Positions 8,786 to 17,723 of a stretch of 57,558 nt of DNA are shown here, piece after piece. The number at the start of each line of letters is the position of its first letter. The first letter of the stretch is position 1. A model generated the notes under the pieces. It had not been told where the DNA came from. It saw nothing but the letters and a program-made list of their open reading frames with translations, and ran no database searches. The DNA comes from Anaerolinea sp. (GTDB taxonomy: Bacteria; Chloroflexota; Anaerolineae; Anaerolineales; Anaerolineaceae), in assembly GCA_013824865.1 (NCBI GenBank), contig PNON01000009.1, positions 1-57,558 of the forward strand. Reading direction: 5' to 3'. The translations under genes were made by a program, and so were the position numbers.

Positions 8786-9679
8786 TCAGGATGACCACCT
8801 GGCATAGATGGCATTGGAGATCAGCCGGCCAGCGCTTTTTTCCACCGTTACCAGTTCTCCCACCTCAATATTTCCTCCAAATCGGTCTATCAGATCTTTA
8901 ACCGTGCCGTGCAAGGTCAACGCGGATGATTTTACTGCGTAAGCGGTCATGATAAAGAAAGAAGGCTTTTCACTTAATGCGCTTTTACAAGCTTGCACTA
9001 AGGATGGCAGCAACTTAAAGAACTCCCACACCTCTCCCTTGGGTCCGCGGCCAAATTTTGGTGGATCCAGCATGATACCATCATAAAACGTCCCGCGCCT
9101 ATTCTCACGCTCCACAAACTTCAACGCATCATCAACCATCCAGCGTATCGGTTTCTGGTCCAAATTACTCAGTGTCTGATTTTCACGTGCCCAGCTCACA
9201 GCTTTTTTGGAAGCATCCACATGGGTCACGAGGGCACCATATGATGCAGCAGTAAGGGTTGCCAGTCCGGTATAACCAAAAAGGTTTAGTACCTTTATTT
9301 GTCGTTTTGCGTTTTGAATATGTCCCTTCATCCAATCCCAGTGAGCTGCCTGCTCTGGGAAGACCCCCAGGTGGCGCGAACCACCTGCCTGGACCTTGAA
9401 ACGAATATTCATATATTGCATGAGCCAGTTATCAGGGATGATCTTATTGAATTTCCAATGCCCGCCATTCTCTTCCCCTGTGGTTTGAAAGATGGCATCC
9501 GCCTTCTCCCAACTGCTCCTGGGCAGCGCTGCTGGCCATACAGCCTGTGCTTCGGGGCGCAAAAAAGTGTAATTTCCGAATCGTTCCAGTTTTGATCCTT
9601 CCCCCGTATCTATCAACTCGTAATCTTTCCAGTTTGGGGCGGAAATTGTATGAATGGCCGGAATGATCGTCTCTGACAT
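8786..9679 (-). CDS. Class I SAM-dependent methyltransferase, RlmI/RlmK-like (no PUA domain)
   Basis: A 297-residue methyltransferase. SAM-binding motif I is VLNLFGYTGLATLTAASYGA (130-149), with an acidic residue in HVDASKKA (153-160). The catalytic-type motif LDPPKFGRG (204-212) is typical of the RlmI/RlmK family that makes 5-methylcytosine or 7-methylguanine in 23S rRNA. The N-terminal PUA domain of E. coli RlmI is missing, replaced by about 90 residues of a different fold, so substrate RNA and base are unknown. An AGAGGT site lies 6 bases before the ATG. Divergent from the patB-like gene with 112 bases between. Confidence 0.8.
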   Translation of the reverse strand: MSETIIPAIHTISAPNWKDYELIDTGEGSKLERFGNYTFLRPEAQAVWPAALPRSSWEKADAIFQTTGEENGGHWKFNKIIPDNWLMQYMNIRFKVQAGGSRHLGVFPEQAAHWDWMKGHIQNAKRQIKVLNLFGYTGLATLTAASYGALVTHVDASKKAVSWARENQTLSNLDQKPIRWMVDDALKFVERENRRGTFYDGIMLDPPKFGRGPKGEVWEFFKLLPSLVQACKSALSEKPSFFIMTAYAVKSSALTLHGTVKDLIDRFGGNIEVGELVTVEKSAGRLISNAIYARWSS

Positions 9680-9791
9680 CTGTTACCTCTAAAATGAGTA
9701 TATCAGAAACTGACACAGCTCCATCAAATAAATATTGGATACATAAGCTTTCGTCAAAGGCAAGGGTATAATCAGGACAACCTGGAGGATT

Positions 9792-10958
9792 ATGCCCGAT
9801 TACAAATTTGATTGCCACATCGATCGTACTGGGACCAGCAGCTTGAAATGGGACAGGTACCCGGACGATGTTTTACCGCTGTGGGTTGCGGATATGGATT
9901 TCCCTTCTCCACCTGGTGTGATCGAGGCGTTACATCAGCGGGTGGAACATGGCATTTTTGGGTACACCCATGCTTCAAAGGAATTCAAAGAGGTACTGGT
10001 AGAATGGATCAAGTCCCATTACAACTGGCAAATTCAACCTGATTGGATCGTCTTTATGCCAGGAGTGGTCAGCGGTTTGAATAATTTCTGCCAGGCATTC
10101 CGTGACACTCACCAGCAAGTGGTTGTCCAGACCCCGGTATATCCGCCAATTTTGCACGCGCCAGATTACTCTCATTTATTACGATTAGAATCCGCCTTAG
10201 TGAAATCCTCAAGTGATCATTATGAGATTGACTTCAATGACTTTGAAACTAAAATTCGAAAGCAGCCATCCCAATTCATATTATGTAATCCCCAAAACCC
10301 GACCGGGAGGGTATTTACTGAATCCGAATTGAATAAACTGGCTGAGATCTGTCTGAAGCATGATACGCTGATTTGCTCAGATGAGATTCATTGCGATTTA
10401 GTCTTTCCCGGGCATAAGCATATTCCCATGGCGTCACTTTCACCTGAAGTAGCAAACCGCACTATCACTTTTATAGCTCCAAGTAAGACTTTCAACATTG
10501 CTGGTTTGGGGTGTTCAGTGGCTATCATCTCCAACCATGGCATGCGGCTGGCTTTCTCTCGCCAATTAGAAGCATTTGCTGGGCATGTGAATGCGCTTGG
10601 TCTGACGGCGGGTTTGGCTGCTTATCGTTCAGGACACGAATGGCTTGAAGAAATTATTTTGTACCTGACCCAAAACCGAGACTATCTCTCGAGTTTCATT
10701 CATGATAAGCTGCCCGAAATACATATCTTTCCAGCAGAAGGAACTTTTCTGGCATGGTTGGATTGCCACGATTATGATCTAGAACCAAATCCAGCTACTT
10801 TTTTTCTGGAGAAGGCCAGGGTGGCTTTAAATCCTGGAGCTGATTTTGGGGAACCGGGAAATGGGTTTGTCCGTCTTAACTTCGGTTGTGAGCAGGCGCT
10901 CATGGTTCAGGCATTGGATAGGATGGAGAAAGCCATCCATGAAAGCGAAATGATTTAG
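9792..10958 (+). CDS. patB: MalY/PatB-family C-S lyase (cystathionine beta-lyase-like aminotransferase)
   Basis: A 388-residue fold-type I PLP enzyme. LPLWVADMDFPSPPGVIEAL (28-47) is a hallmark of the MalY/PatB subgroup, which cleaves cystathionine or other cysteine conjugates to pyruvate, ammonia and a thiol. Also seen are NPQNPTG (166-172), SDEIHCDL (196-203) and the PLP lysine in APSKTFNIAGLG (Lys232). A GGAGG site precedes the ATG, and a TATAAT at 9767-9772 may be its -10 box. The next gene starts 1 base after its stop, so the two are translationally coupled. Confidence 0.9.
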   Translation: MPDYKFDCHIDRTGTSSLKWDRYPDDVLPLWVADMDFPSPPGVIEALHQRVEHGIFGYTHASKEFKEVLVEWIKSHYNWQIQPDWIVFMPGVVSGLNNFCQAFRDTHQQVVVQTPVYPPILHAPDYSHLLRLESALVKSSSDHYEIDFNDFETKIRKQPSQFILCNPQNPTGRVFTESELNKLAEICLKHDTLICSDEIHCDLVFPGHKHIPMASLSPEVANRTITFIAPSKTFNIAGLGCSVAIISNHGMRLAFSRQLEAFAGHVNALGLTAGLAAYRSGHEWLEEIILYLTQNRDYLSSFIHDKLPEIHIFPAEGTFLAWLDCHDYDLEPNPATFFLEKARVALNPGADFGEPGNGFVRLNFGCEQALMVQALDRMEKAIHESEMI

Positions 10959-10959
10959 C

Positions 10960-11577
10960 ATGCGAAAAAAACGATTTTGGTTCCTGGGGTGCGGGTTAAT
11001 ACTCGTTATTATTATCTTCTTCGTGGCTATCCTTTTTACTGTGGCTGGTCACTTTCTGGTTTATCGTGATCCACTGAAAAAAGCAGATGTAATCGTTATA
11101 CTGAGTGGAGGTGGTATCGAACGATTGACATACGGTGCACAGTTGGTGGATGATGGTATCGCCAAACGGATTATCCTTACCGAAACTGGAGAAACAGCTC
11201 CAGACAGCACCGAGCTTGAATCTAAGGCAAATCTAGATTTGTTAGCAAATAAATACGATATCCTCAAAACCCGAATCAATGTCCCCCGTGGTACTGTTAG
11301 TAGTACCTATGAGGAGGCGAAAGTGGTGTTGGCGCTTATGCAAAAAAGAGACTGGGAAAGTCTGGTGATTGTAACTGACAGTTTCCACTCACGCAGAACT
11401 TCAATGATTTTCAATCGGATTTTTTCTGGGTCAGGTATTCGTTTGAGTGTGCAGCCAGTGGATGTACCCGATTACTGGTACCACCCCTGGTATTGGTGGA
11501 AAGATGCGAAATCCAGGCAGGCGACGTTATTGGAATATCTCAAGATCATTTATTTCCTCGCTGGGCGGTATGAATAA
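10960..11577 (+). CDS. YdcF/SanA-type (DUF218) membrane-anchored protein
   Basis: 205 residues. One N-terminal membrane segment (about 7-32) is followed by an extracytoplasmic DUF218 domain: ADVIVILSGGGIERL, TYEEAKVVLALM and VTDSFHSRRTSMIF are the conserved strands and His/Arg loop. Relatives such as ElyC and SanA are linked to envelope integrity and lipid-carrier handling, but the biochemical activity is not settled. It is coupled to the upstream patB-like gene. Confidence 0.85.
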   Translation: MRKKRFWFLGCGLILVIIIFFVAILFTVAGHFLVYRDPLKKADVIVILSGGGIERLTYGAQLVDDGIAKRIILTETGETAPDSTELESKANLDLLANKYDILKTRINVPRGTVSSTYEEAKVVLALMQKRDWESLVIVTDSFHSRRTSMIFNRIFSGSGIRLSVQPVDVPDYWYHPWYWWKDAKSRQATLLEYLKIIYFLAGRYE

Positions 11578-11601
11578 AAAAAAGCCGCTGAATTAGCGGC
11601 T
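11574..11601 (-). terminator. Intrinsic terminator of the cold-shock gene
   Basis: A 7-bp GC-rich stem (11583-11589 with 11595-11601) with a 5-base loop. On the minus strand it is followed by a run of seven T. It overlaps the last codon of the converging DUF218 gene. Confidence 0.85.
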
Positions 11602-11625
11602 ACTATAATAGTCTATGCACTTGGA

Positions 11626-11838
11626 TTATTCAACCGGGATCACATTGGCGGCTTGTAATCCTTTGGGACCTTCCTCAACAGCATATTCCACTTTTTGACC
11701 TTCCTTTAATCGTTTGTAGCCCTCCATCTGGATTGCAGAAAAATGTACAAACACATCTTCCCCGTCATCACGGCCGACAAACCCATAACCTTTGGTGGCA
11801 TTGAACCACTTGACAGTTCCGACAAAACGTTCAGTCAT
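11626..11838 (-). CDS. Cold-shock domain protein (CspA family)
   Basis: A 70-residue single-stranded nucleic-acid chaperone. RNP1 is KGYGFV (16-21) and RNP2 is VFVHF (29-33), after the usual [14 protein letters not shown] start. The ATG at 11838 is chosen over the in-frame ATG at 11853, because the upstream ATG overlaps a GGAG ribosome site placed correctly for 11838 and 70 residues is the normal family length. It has its own strong promoter, a leader of about 60 bases and an intrinsic terminator, so it is monocistronic. Confidence 0.95.
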   Translation of the reverse strand: MTERFVGTVKWFNATKGYGFVGRDDGEDVFVHFSAIQMEGYKRLKEGQKVEYAVEEGPKGLQAANVIPVE

Positions 11839-11907
11839 TCGATCTTTCTCCATCTATAATGTTTATCTTCAGATGCTGCTATACAGTCTCTGAAACAGCA
11901 ACAAGAG

Positions 11908-11936
11908 ATATTATCACGTGAAAATATCCCTGTCAA
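11908..11936 (-). promoter_or_regulatory. Strong sigma70-type promoter of the cold-shock gene
   Basis: On the minus strand, TTGACA (11931-11936) and TAATAT (11908-11913) have a 17-base spacer. The spacer contains the palindrome CACGTG. The -35 box is a perfect consensus. Confidence 0.85.
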
Positions 11937-12063
11937 GACAAAACACGACAAGGCGCGGCGCAGCTCCAGCAGGACAGTTTCTTCAAAAAGCCTACGGATA
12001 GTGCCTACTGAATTAATATTCTCCCAATGAAACATGGGTCCCTAATTATGTTAGAATCAGCAA

Positions 12064-12732
12064 ATGAAAACGATCAAATTCGCTAAAACATGCGTAACTA
12101 TGCTGTTTTCAATGATTCTACTCGCTGGCTGCCTGCCTTCCAACCAGGTACCAGGAATTGAGCTGCTCGATACCAGCCAGATTCCTTATTTCATGGATGA
12201 TTTTTCGGATCATAGTAATGGTTGGAATTTAGCTACCCGGCAGGAAGGCGTTGCCGAGTATGACGGTGATTCTCTCCGGCTGTATATTATCGGAACCAAT
12301 CGGGAAATTATCACCACTCCTGGAATTAAACTTAAAAACGCATCTGTGGATGCGGATGCCCAGCGTGTAACTGGACCTGAAAATAACATTTATGGTCTTG
12401 TTTGCCGCTATGCAGGTCCCGAAAACTATTATGGCTTTCTAATCTCAAGTGATGGGTATTACGCCATCGTCAAGAATATCAATGGTCAGCGTACCATCCT
12501 GAATTCTGATTCTTTCGAACCCTCAGAGTTTATTCAAAAAGGCGGTGGGATAAACCATTTAAGAATATTATGCAGCGGTCGGACGCTTTCTCTTTATGTG
12601 AATGACCAGTTGATGGAGGAAGTCCAGGATATTGACCTGGTTTATGGGGGTGTTGGCATGCTGGCTGCTACCCTGGAAGAACCAGGCACGGATGTTCGTT
12701 TTGATAATTTCATCGTCATGAATTTGGAATGA
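12064..12732 (+). CDS. Lipoprotein with a LamG/DUF1080-like beta-sandwich domain
   Basis: 222 residues. A lipoprotein signal peptide ends in the lipobox LLAGC near residue 23. The mature part starts at DDFSDHSNGW and has the pattern of concanavalin-like or 3-keto-disaccharide hydrolase-like (DUF1080) sandwiches: YGLVCRYAG, YYGFLISSDGYYAIV, and a terminal strand VRFDNFIVMNLE. Such proteins are common in Chloroflexota and usually uncharacterised. Its stop overlaps the mtaB start by four bases (ATGA), so the pair is coupled, although no functional link is obvious. Confidence 0.75.
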   Translation: MKTIKFAKTCVTMLFSMILLAGCLPSNQVPGIELLDTSQIPYFMDDFSDHSNGWNLATRQEGVAEYDGDSLRLYIIGTNREIITTPGIKLKNASVDADAQRVTGPENNIYGLVCRYAGPENYYGFLISSDGYYAIVKNINGQRTILNSDSFEPSEFIQKGGGINHLRILCSGRTLSLYVNDQLMEEVQDIDLVYGGVGMLAATLEEPGTDVRFDNFIVMNLE

Positions 12733-14021
12733 AGATATTCCTCGATTCGATTGGCTGTCGATTAAACCAGAGTGAAATCGAAAAATATGCCAGCGAATTC
12801 ATCGCCTGCGGGCATGAGTTGGTTTCAACAATGGAAACTGCCGATCTGGCAGTTCTGAATACCTGCGCGGTGACAGCTGCAGCAGCCTCTGATTCGCGCC
12901 AAAGGTTGCACCGGCTGCTAAACCACCAGAATCTAAAAGTGATTGCCACTGGCTGCCTGACTGAAATTGAGCCAAAATTACTTTCGAACCTCTCTGGAGA
13001 CATTCAATTCATTCCCAATCTGAATAAAGATGAGCTGGTGAGGTATGTGCTCGGTTCTGTCCCGAGCGAACATCCTGCCCTCAGAGTCTCTGTTCCAGGC
13101 AGGCGGCAGCGGACCAGGGCTTTTATTAAAGCCCAGGATGGCTGCAATAATCACTGCACATTCTGTGTAACGCGGATTGCGCGGGGAACTGCACGAAGCA
13201 TTCCAGTAACTGACATTTGCGCGGATGTCCGCTCTGCACTGGCCAGCGGGGTGAAAGAAATCGTGCTGACCGGAGTCCATCTTGGATGCTGGGGCGTGGA
13301 ATATTCTCCTCCCCAGCATCTTTCCGACTTGTTGCAACAAATCTTAACCATATCTGGAGACTTTCGGATTCAGCTATCATCTCTGGAACCGTGGGATCTT
13401 ACCCCTGATTTCTTTCGTTTATGGCAGGATGATGACCGCCTTTGCCGTCATTTCCACCTTCCTCTACAATCTGGCTCAGCTGCAACACTGAAACGCATGG
13501 TCCGCAATACTACCCCTAACGGCTACCGGGAGCTAATGCAGATAATCCGGCGATTGGTCCCGGGTGTATCCATCAGCACTGACGTGATAGTGGGTTTTCC
13601 CGGTGAGAATGAGATGGAATTTGATGAGTCGCTGAGATTTATTTCAGAAATGGGTTTTGCGGCTGGGCATGTGTTCCATTTCAGCCCACGGGAGGGCACA
13701 CCTGCTGCCAGGCTTCCCGACCAGGTAGCTGAAACTGATAAGAAGGAGCGGAGCCGTTTGATGCGCGCTGTGTTGGCCAGGTCTGGTTGCGAAATTCGCA
13801 CAGGTATGCTAAATACCATTGTCCCGGTGTTATGGGAGGGTTTACGCCAGGTGGCAGAGGGAAAATGGCAGGTGGCGGGGCTGACTCAGAACAATTTCAG
13901 GGTAAGGACGATCGTATCAGAAAAGATTAACAACCAGCTGCTGTCTACCAGGCTGGACAGCCTCTCTGAAGATGGATTTATTGGGAGTGTTATTTTGCCA
14001 GGAAAGCAAGCAAGACGCTGA
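12729..14021 (+). CDS. mtaB: tRNA (t6A37) C2-methylthiotransferase MtaB
   Basis: A 430-residue radical SAM methylthiotransferase, predicted to convert t6A37 to ms2t6A in tRNAs decoding ANN codons. The N-terminal UPF0004 domain carries the auxiliary-cluster cysteines C10 (IGCRLNQSE), C46 (NTCAVT) and C76 (TGCLTE). The radical SAM motif is CNNHCTFC (C139, C143, C146). A shortened TRAM-like tail follows. The GCRLNQSE start is typical of MtaB rather than MiaB or RimO. The 3-prime end overlaps the end of tatC by 32 bases in the opposite direction. Confidence 0.92.
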   Translation: MKIFLDSIGCRLNQSEIEKYASEFIACGHELVSTMETADLAVLNTCAVTAAAASDSRQRLHRLLNHQNLKVIATGCLTEIEPKLLSNLSGDIQFIPNLNKDELVRYVLGSVPSEHPALRVSVPGRRQRTRAFIKAQDGCNNHCTFCVTRIARGTARSIPVTDICADVRSALASGVKEIVLTGVHLGCWGVEYSPPQHLSDLLQQILTISGDFRIQLSSLEPWDLTPDFFRLWQDDDRLCRHFHLPLQSGSAATLKRMVRNTTPNGYRELMQIIRRLVPGVSISTDVIVGFPGENEMEFDESLRFISEMGFAAGHVFHFSPREGTPAARLPDQVAETDKKERSRLMRAVLARSGCEIRTGMLNTIVPVLWEGLRQVAEGKWQVAGLTQNNFRVRTIVSEKINNQLLSTRLDSLSEDGFIGSVILPGKQARR

Positions 14022-14694
14022 GCAGATAAAGCCCAAATAGTGGCAGCATAAGTAGACCCATGTTTACCGGGTCAACCGTTGGGGTGATGAGAGCGGCTAG
14101 AATTGCGATGACAACAATTGCCACCCGCCATTGTTTCAGCAGCGTTTTCCCAGAGAGGATGTGTAGCTTTGCCAGTATGAATACCAGTAATGGTGCCTCA
14201 AAGCAGACACCTATCCAAAACAATAGATTTAGTACAAAACTCATATAATTCGCCAGGCGCGGCGCTGTCTGGATATCCAGGAAGGTGGTTAAAAATTTGA
14301 TTGCGGGCGGAAGCATGATGAAATATGCAAATAAGATCCCACCTGCGAATAAAACAGTGGCCGCAGGTACTGCTACAGCGATCCAGCGCTTTTCGGTGGG
14401 TTTCAACCCAGGCAGGATAAAGCGCAAAAGTTGATAGACAATGACCGGCATCGCGATGATCAATCCAGCCAGCATGGATACCCGCATATAGACACTGATA
14501 CTTTCAGTGACTTCGATGGCCTGCAGCATGTCCAATCCACCAATAGGCGCTGCGAGTAGATCCAGCAAAACCATGGTAAAAGAAAAGCTAATCCCCGTCG
14601 CCACAGCCAGCACGATCACCGTGATCAATAACCGGTGACGGAGTTCTTCAAAGTGCTCCATAAAAGTCATTTCCTTCAGCTGGGGTGTGCTCAT
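13990..14694 (-). CDS. tatC: Sec-independent protein translocase TatC
   Basis: A 234-residue polytopic membrane protein with six predicted membrane segments, the receptor core of the twin-arginine translocase. Family features are FMEHFEELRHRLL near the N-terminus, the PVIVYQLLRFILPGLKPTEKR loop, and FEAPLLVF in the fourth segment. It ends the tatA-tatB-tatC run, 21 bases after the tatB-like gene. Its end overlaps mtaB on the other strand. Confidence 0.95.
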   Translation of the reverse strand: MSTPQLKEMTFMEHFEELRHRLLITVIVLAVATGISFSFTMVLLDLLAAPIGGLDMLQAIEVTESISVYMRVSMLAGLIIAMPVIVYQLLRFILPGLKPTEKRWIAVAVPAATVLFAGGILFAYFIMLPPAIKFLTTFLDIQTAPRLANYMSFVLNLLFWIGVCFEAPLLVFILAKLHILSGKTLLKQWRVAIVVIAILAALITPTVDPVNMGLLMLPLFGLYLLSVLLAFLAK

Positions 14695-14715
14695 TGGGGG
14701 ATTTCTATGAGGAAA

Positions 14716-15117
14716 TTATTCGTTTGTTGGGGGTTGTGTTGTCACGACCGGATCAGAAACATTTTGGTCAGTTTGTGGATTGGACGATGATTGACCTTCA
14801 GTTTTTTGCGTATCAATCTTATTGGTGGCAATTGTGTTTGTCCATTGGTTTGCAGCAGGATTGGTCAGAACCCGGGTGCTCTGCCGTAAGGATTTTATAC
14901 TTTCAGGCAGGCCGGTTTCTTTGATAAGCTGGTCTTGAATATTGCGTATCTCTTTCGTTGAGCTGACCATGGAACGCCATAGATCAGAACTCAACAATTT
15001 CTTGATTCCAGTGCTCATCTGGCGGGCTGTCTTAACCATGTTCCCAGGCCCGAGAACAATTAGGGCAACCACAAAGATCACCAGCAGTTCGGGAATACCG
15101 ACACCCAGTATGTTCAT
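14716..15117 (-). CDS. tatB: TatA/TatB-family twin-arginine translocase subunit (long form)
   Basis: 133 residues. A short N-terminal membrane helix with IPELLVIFVVALIVLGPG is followed by an amphipathic helix and a long Ser/Thr/Asn/Gln-rich tail. The Glu in the helix start (GIPELLVI) and the LGPG hinge fit TatB/TatA. The longer tail and the position between tatA and tatC favour a TatB role, but the subfamily cannot be proved here. Confidence 0.85.
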   Translation of the reverse strand: MNILGVGIPELLVIFVVALIVLGPGNMVKTARQMSTGIKKLLSSDLWRSMVSSTKEIRNIQDQLIKETGLPESIKSLRQSTRVLTNPAANQWTNTIATNKIDTQKTEGQSSSNPQTDQNVSDPVVTTQPPTNE

Positions 15118-15142
15118 GACTTAGTTCCGCTTATGGAAGGGC

Positions 15143-15334
15143 TTATTTTATCTCATCCTTTTGGTCGGATGATTCAATGTCGTCTTTATTTTCACCCTGA
15201 ATTCCATGGCGAAATTCGCGGATCGACTTTCCGAGTTCACCAGAGATCTTGCTGATTCTGCCCACCCCAAATATGAGCAGGATGATCACCAGGATGATGA
15301 TCAGTTCAGTTGTTCCCAATCCAAATATTCGCAT
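15143..15334 (-). CDS. tatA: Sec-independent protein translocase TatA
   Basis: 63 residues: a membrane helix FGLGTTELIIILVIILLIFG, the hinge FGVGRISKISGELGKSIREF, and a charged tail, which is the usual TatA size and pattern. It forms the translocation element with TatC. A GGAGGAG ribosome site precedes the ATG. It opens the tat operon and is divergent from the TrkA-like pair, with a perfect 14-bp palindrome (15351-15364) between them. Confidence 0.92.
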   Translation of the reverse strand: MRIFGLGTTELIIILVIILLIFGVGRISKISGELGKSIREFRHGIQGENKDDIESSDQKDEIK

Positions 15335-15409
15335 GATGGTTACTCCTCCATTACTTATAAGTAATTGTATTATAATCCATTCGTTAAGGGAAAGAATGAT
15401 TGAGGTATC

Positions 15410-16069
15410 ATGAAGATAGTAATCGTAGGTTGTGGAAGAGTAGGAATTGAATTAGCTCAGCGACTACAGCAGGCAGGTGCTGATATGACCATCGTCGATA
15501 ATATAGCAGCATCTTTTAAGAACCTGCCTGCCAGTTTTGAAGGCTTAGTGGTGGAAGGTGAAGCCCTGAATGAGGATGTGCTGCTTCGCGCAGGCGTGGA
15601 TAAAGCAGACGGGCTGGCTGCGGTCACCAACAGTGATGCATTAAACGCGGTCATTGGGCAGATTGCCCGGGAAGTCTATCATGTACCGCATATCGTAGTC
15701 AGGAATTATGACCCGCGCTGGCGGCCAATCCACGAATCATTTAAACATCAAATGGTTAGCTCCACAAGTTGGGGAGCCCAGCGCATTGAAGAAATGCTCT
15801 ACCACGCAGACGTACGCACCGTTTATTCCGCTGGAAATGGGGAAGTGGAAATATACGAAATCAGTATCCCTGCACAGTGGGATGGCAAACTTGTGAATGA
15901 GGTGTTGAGATCTACTGCATCCATTCCTGTTTCTGTCACTCGCGCTGGACGGGCTATCCTCCCATCAGATGATTGCGTCTTGAAAACTGGCGATTTGGTG
16001 CATTTCAGCGCGACCATGGAAGGTGCCCAGATCGTCAAGGACCAGATGATGTCAGCGGAGAGGAATTAA
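15410..16069 (+). CDS. TrkA-type RCK protein 1 (potassium uptake regulator)
   Basis: 219 residues. An N-terminal Rossmann-type RCK_N domain begins MKIVIVGCGRVGIELAQRL, the nucleotide-binding loop. A C-terminal RCK_C domain (about 135-215) binds ligands. Such proteins gate Trk/Ktr-type K+ channels from the cytoplasm. E. coli TrkA holds two such units in one chain; here two separate genes follow each other. No TrkH/KtrB membrane partner is in the window. Confidence 0.88.
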   Translation: MKIVIVGCGRVGIELAQRLQQAGADMTIVDNIAASFKNLPASFEGLVVEGEALNEDVLLRAGVDKADGLAAVTNSDALNAVIGQIAREVYHVPHIVVRNYDPRWRPIHESFKHQMVSSTSWGAQRIEEMLYHADVRTVYSAGNGEVEIYEISIPAQWDGKLVNEVLRSTASIPVSVTRAGRAILPSDDCVLKTGDLVHFSATMEGAQIVKDQMMSAERN

Positions 16070-16071
16070 CC

Positions 16072-16746
16072 ATGTTCGTTATTATTGCAGGTGCAGGCCG
16101 CACAGGCGCCCAGCTGGCAACAATGCTCATATCACAGGGTTACCATGTCCATCTGGTCGAATCCCGTAAAGAAATTCTTGCCCGGGTTCATCGCGAGCTT
16201 CCAACAGAAGTCATCTTTGAAGGTGACCCGGCTGACCCGAACGTGCTTGAGGTCGCTGGTATCAAACAGGCGCAGGTATTAGCTGCCTGCACCACCAGCG
16301 ATGAAATTAACCTGGCTTTATGCTATTTTGTCCGTGAACGATATCAAACTCAACGCACCATTGCCCGGGTGAACAACCCCCGCAATGCCTGGCTGTTCGA
16401 TAAGAAATTCCATGTGGATGTCGCGTTAAACCAGGCTGAGATACTCGCCCGCCTGATCGAAGAAGAGATGTCCATGGGCGATATGATGACCCTTATGAAG
16501 ATCAGGCGCGGCAATTATTCCCTGGTGGAAGAAAAGATCCCCCCCGGTGCTGAGGCTATTGGCAAAGCTATCAAAGAGTTATCCCTACCAGAGCATTGTG
16601 TCATCGCTGCCATTATCCGGCATGGTGAGGTCATGATACCGCGCGGAGTTACCACCCTGAATGTGGAGGATGAAGTGCTCGCCATCACCGACTCGGCCGG
16701 AGCGGAGCAGCTTGCCAGGCTTTTCGAACCTCCTCAACAGCCATAA
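16072..16746 (+). CDS. TrkA-type RCK protein 2
   Basis: 224 residues starting MFVIIAGAGRTGAQLATML, a second RCK_N nucleotide-binding loop, with an RCK_C domain after about residue 140. The ATG at 16072 is chosen because it begins the Rossmann strand, has a GGAG/AGGA site and lies 2 bases after the stop of the first RCK gene. The in-frame upstream extension only overlaps that gene. The two proteins probably form a mixed ring on a K+ channel encoded elsewhere (inference). Confidence 0.88.
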   Translation: MFVIIAGAGRTGAQLATMLISQGYHVHLVESRKEILARVHRELPTEVIFEGDPADPNVLEVAGIKQAQVLAACTTSDEINLALCYFVRERYQTQRTIARVNNPRNAWLFDKKFHVDVALNQAEILARLIEEEMSMGDMMTLMKIRRGNYSLVEEKIPPGAEAIGKAIKELSLPEHCVIAAIIRHGEVMIPRGVTTLNVEDEVLAITDSAGAEQLARLFEPPQQP

Positions 16747-16763
16747 TTGTTTGTCGGAATTGT

Positions 16764-16792
16764 TTGACCATACTGCGCGCTTACGGTATAAT
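16764..16792 (+). promoter_or_regulatory. Promoter of the rpmH operon
   Basis: TTGACC (16764-16769), a 17-base spacer and a perfect TATAAT (16787-16792), 46 bases before the rpmH start codon. Confidence 0.85.
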
Positions 16793-16838
16793 TACATTTC
16801 TGTATTGATTATTAGAATAGATTTGAAAGGGTAGAAGC

Positions 16839-17009
16839 ATGCCAAAACGTACTTATCAACCAAAAATCCACCGCCGCTTGCGTGTGCATGGATTTAGAGC
16901 ACGAATGGCTACCGCTGATGGACAGGAAGTATTAAAACGCCGTCGCGCTCGTGGCCGCCACAAATTATCCGTATCCATGAATAATCATGTGAAACGCATT
17001 AGATGGTAA
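16839..17009 (+). CDS. rpmH: 50S ribosomal protein L34
   Basis: 56 residues starting [20 protein letters not shown] and containing [15 protein letters not shown]. These are the conserved basic L34 elements, with about ten extra residues at the C-terminus ([12 protein letters not shown]) compared with typical 44-47-residue L34. An AAAGGG site precedes the ATG. It is the first gene of the rpmH-rnpA-yidD-yidC-jag cluster. dnaA, often found upstream in other bacteria, is not here. Confidence 0.95.
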   Translation: MPKRTYQPKIHRRLRVHGFRARMATADGQEVLKRRRARGRHKLSVSMNNHVKRIRW

Positions 17010-17053
17010 ATCTTAACAGCTATCTTTTATTATCATGATGGGCAGGTGTACAT

Positions 17054-17422
17054 TTGAACCGGAAGTATCGCCTGACCCGGACAAGCGATATACAGCGGGT
17101 GCGGCGTTCAGGAAGATCTTTTGCCCATCCGTTGCTTGTGTTGGTAGTTGAAACTGGCGAACCGGATAAGCAATTTCAGTTGGCTTTCCTGGCGAGCAAA
17201 AGCCTTGGTCAAGCAGTGAATAGGAACCGTGCGAAAAGGCTCCTGAGAGCAGCATTTGAACCGTTCGTTAACAGCATCAAGCCCGGATGTAATGCCTTGG
17301 TCATCGCCAGGGAAGATCTGCTCTCGAGTTCATTCTTGGATATCGAACAGGCAATCGAGCAGATGCTGAAAAAAGCCAGGATTATGAAAGAGAATGACGC
17401 AACCTTTGGAAGCAAGAACTGA
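17054..17422 (+). CDS. rnpA: Ribonuclease P protein component
   Basis: 122 residues with a TTG start; protein subunit of RNase P, which trims tRNA 5-prime leaders. [20 protein letters not shown] and the RNA-binding motif [13 protein letters not shown] are diagnostic. It follows rpmH by 44 bases and overlaps yidD by 29 bases. Confidence 0.93.
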   Translation: MNRKYRLTRTSDIQRVRRSGRSFAHPLLVLVVETGEPDKQFQLAFLASKSLGQAVNRNRAKRLLRAAFEPFVNSIKPGCNALVIAREDLLSSSFLDIEQAIEQMLKKARIMKENDATFGSKN

Positions 17423-17687
17423 ATACCATTCAGAACCGAAACTAAAAGAACTCCCGTTTAATTTACTTACCCTTCCCCGGTGGATTCTTCTATTAGTGAT
17501 TCGTGGCTACCAAAAAGGCATCTCTCCGCTGATTGCGGGTAATACCTGTCGTTTTTATCCATCCTGTTCACATTATGGATATCAAGCGATATATAAGAAT
17601 GGAGCAATTAAAGGCAGTGTAATGGCAATCTGGCGGGTACTGAGGTGCAATCCTTTCAACCCGGGTGGTTTTGATCCAGTTCCATAG
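17394..17687 (+). CDS. yidD: Membrane protein insertion efficiency factor YidD
   Basis: 97 residues. [20 protein letters not shown], then [20 protein letters not shown] and [15 protein letters not shown], give the conserved YidD pattern with three cysteines. It is a peripheral membrane helper for YidC-dependent insertion. The N-terminus is about 25 residues longer than usual and overlaps rnpA in another frame; a shorter product is possible. Confidence 0.93.
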   Translation: MTQPLEARTEYHSEPKLKELPFNLLTLPRWILLLVIRGYQKGISPLIAGNTCRFYPSCSHYGYQAIYKNGAIKGSVMAIWRVLRCNPFNPGGFDPVP

Positions 17688-17723
17688 CGCTGAGTATCCT
17701 TGGAAAGTGAAAAATATCAGAAT

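Noticed and set aside
11903-11921. Possible parS site around CACGTG in the cold-shock promoter; another around 47888-47900
   Set aside because: Only the central bases agree with the parS consensus; the flanking arms do not, and one copy is inside a promoter spacer and the other inside a coding region.
15351-15364. Perfect 14-bp palindrome between tatA and the RCK gene as an operator
   Set aside because: AT-rich palindromes of this length can be chance or part of promoters; no matching second copy or regulator was found, so it is only mentioned in the tatA entry.
16747-16838. Possible replication origin next to rpmH
   Set aside because: No dnaA gene, no cluster of DnaA boxes and no AT-rich unwinding region were seen; single near-matches to TTATCCACA occur by chance (for example near 7484).
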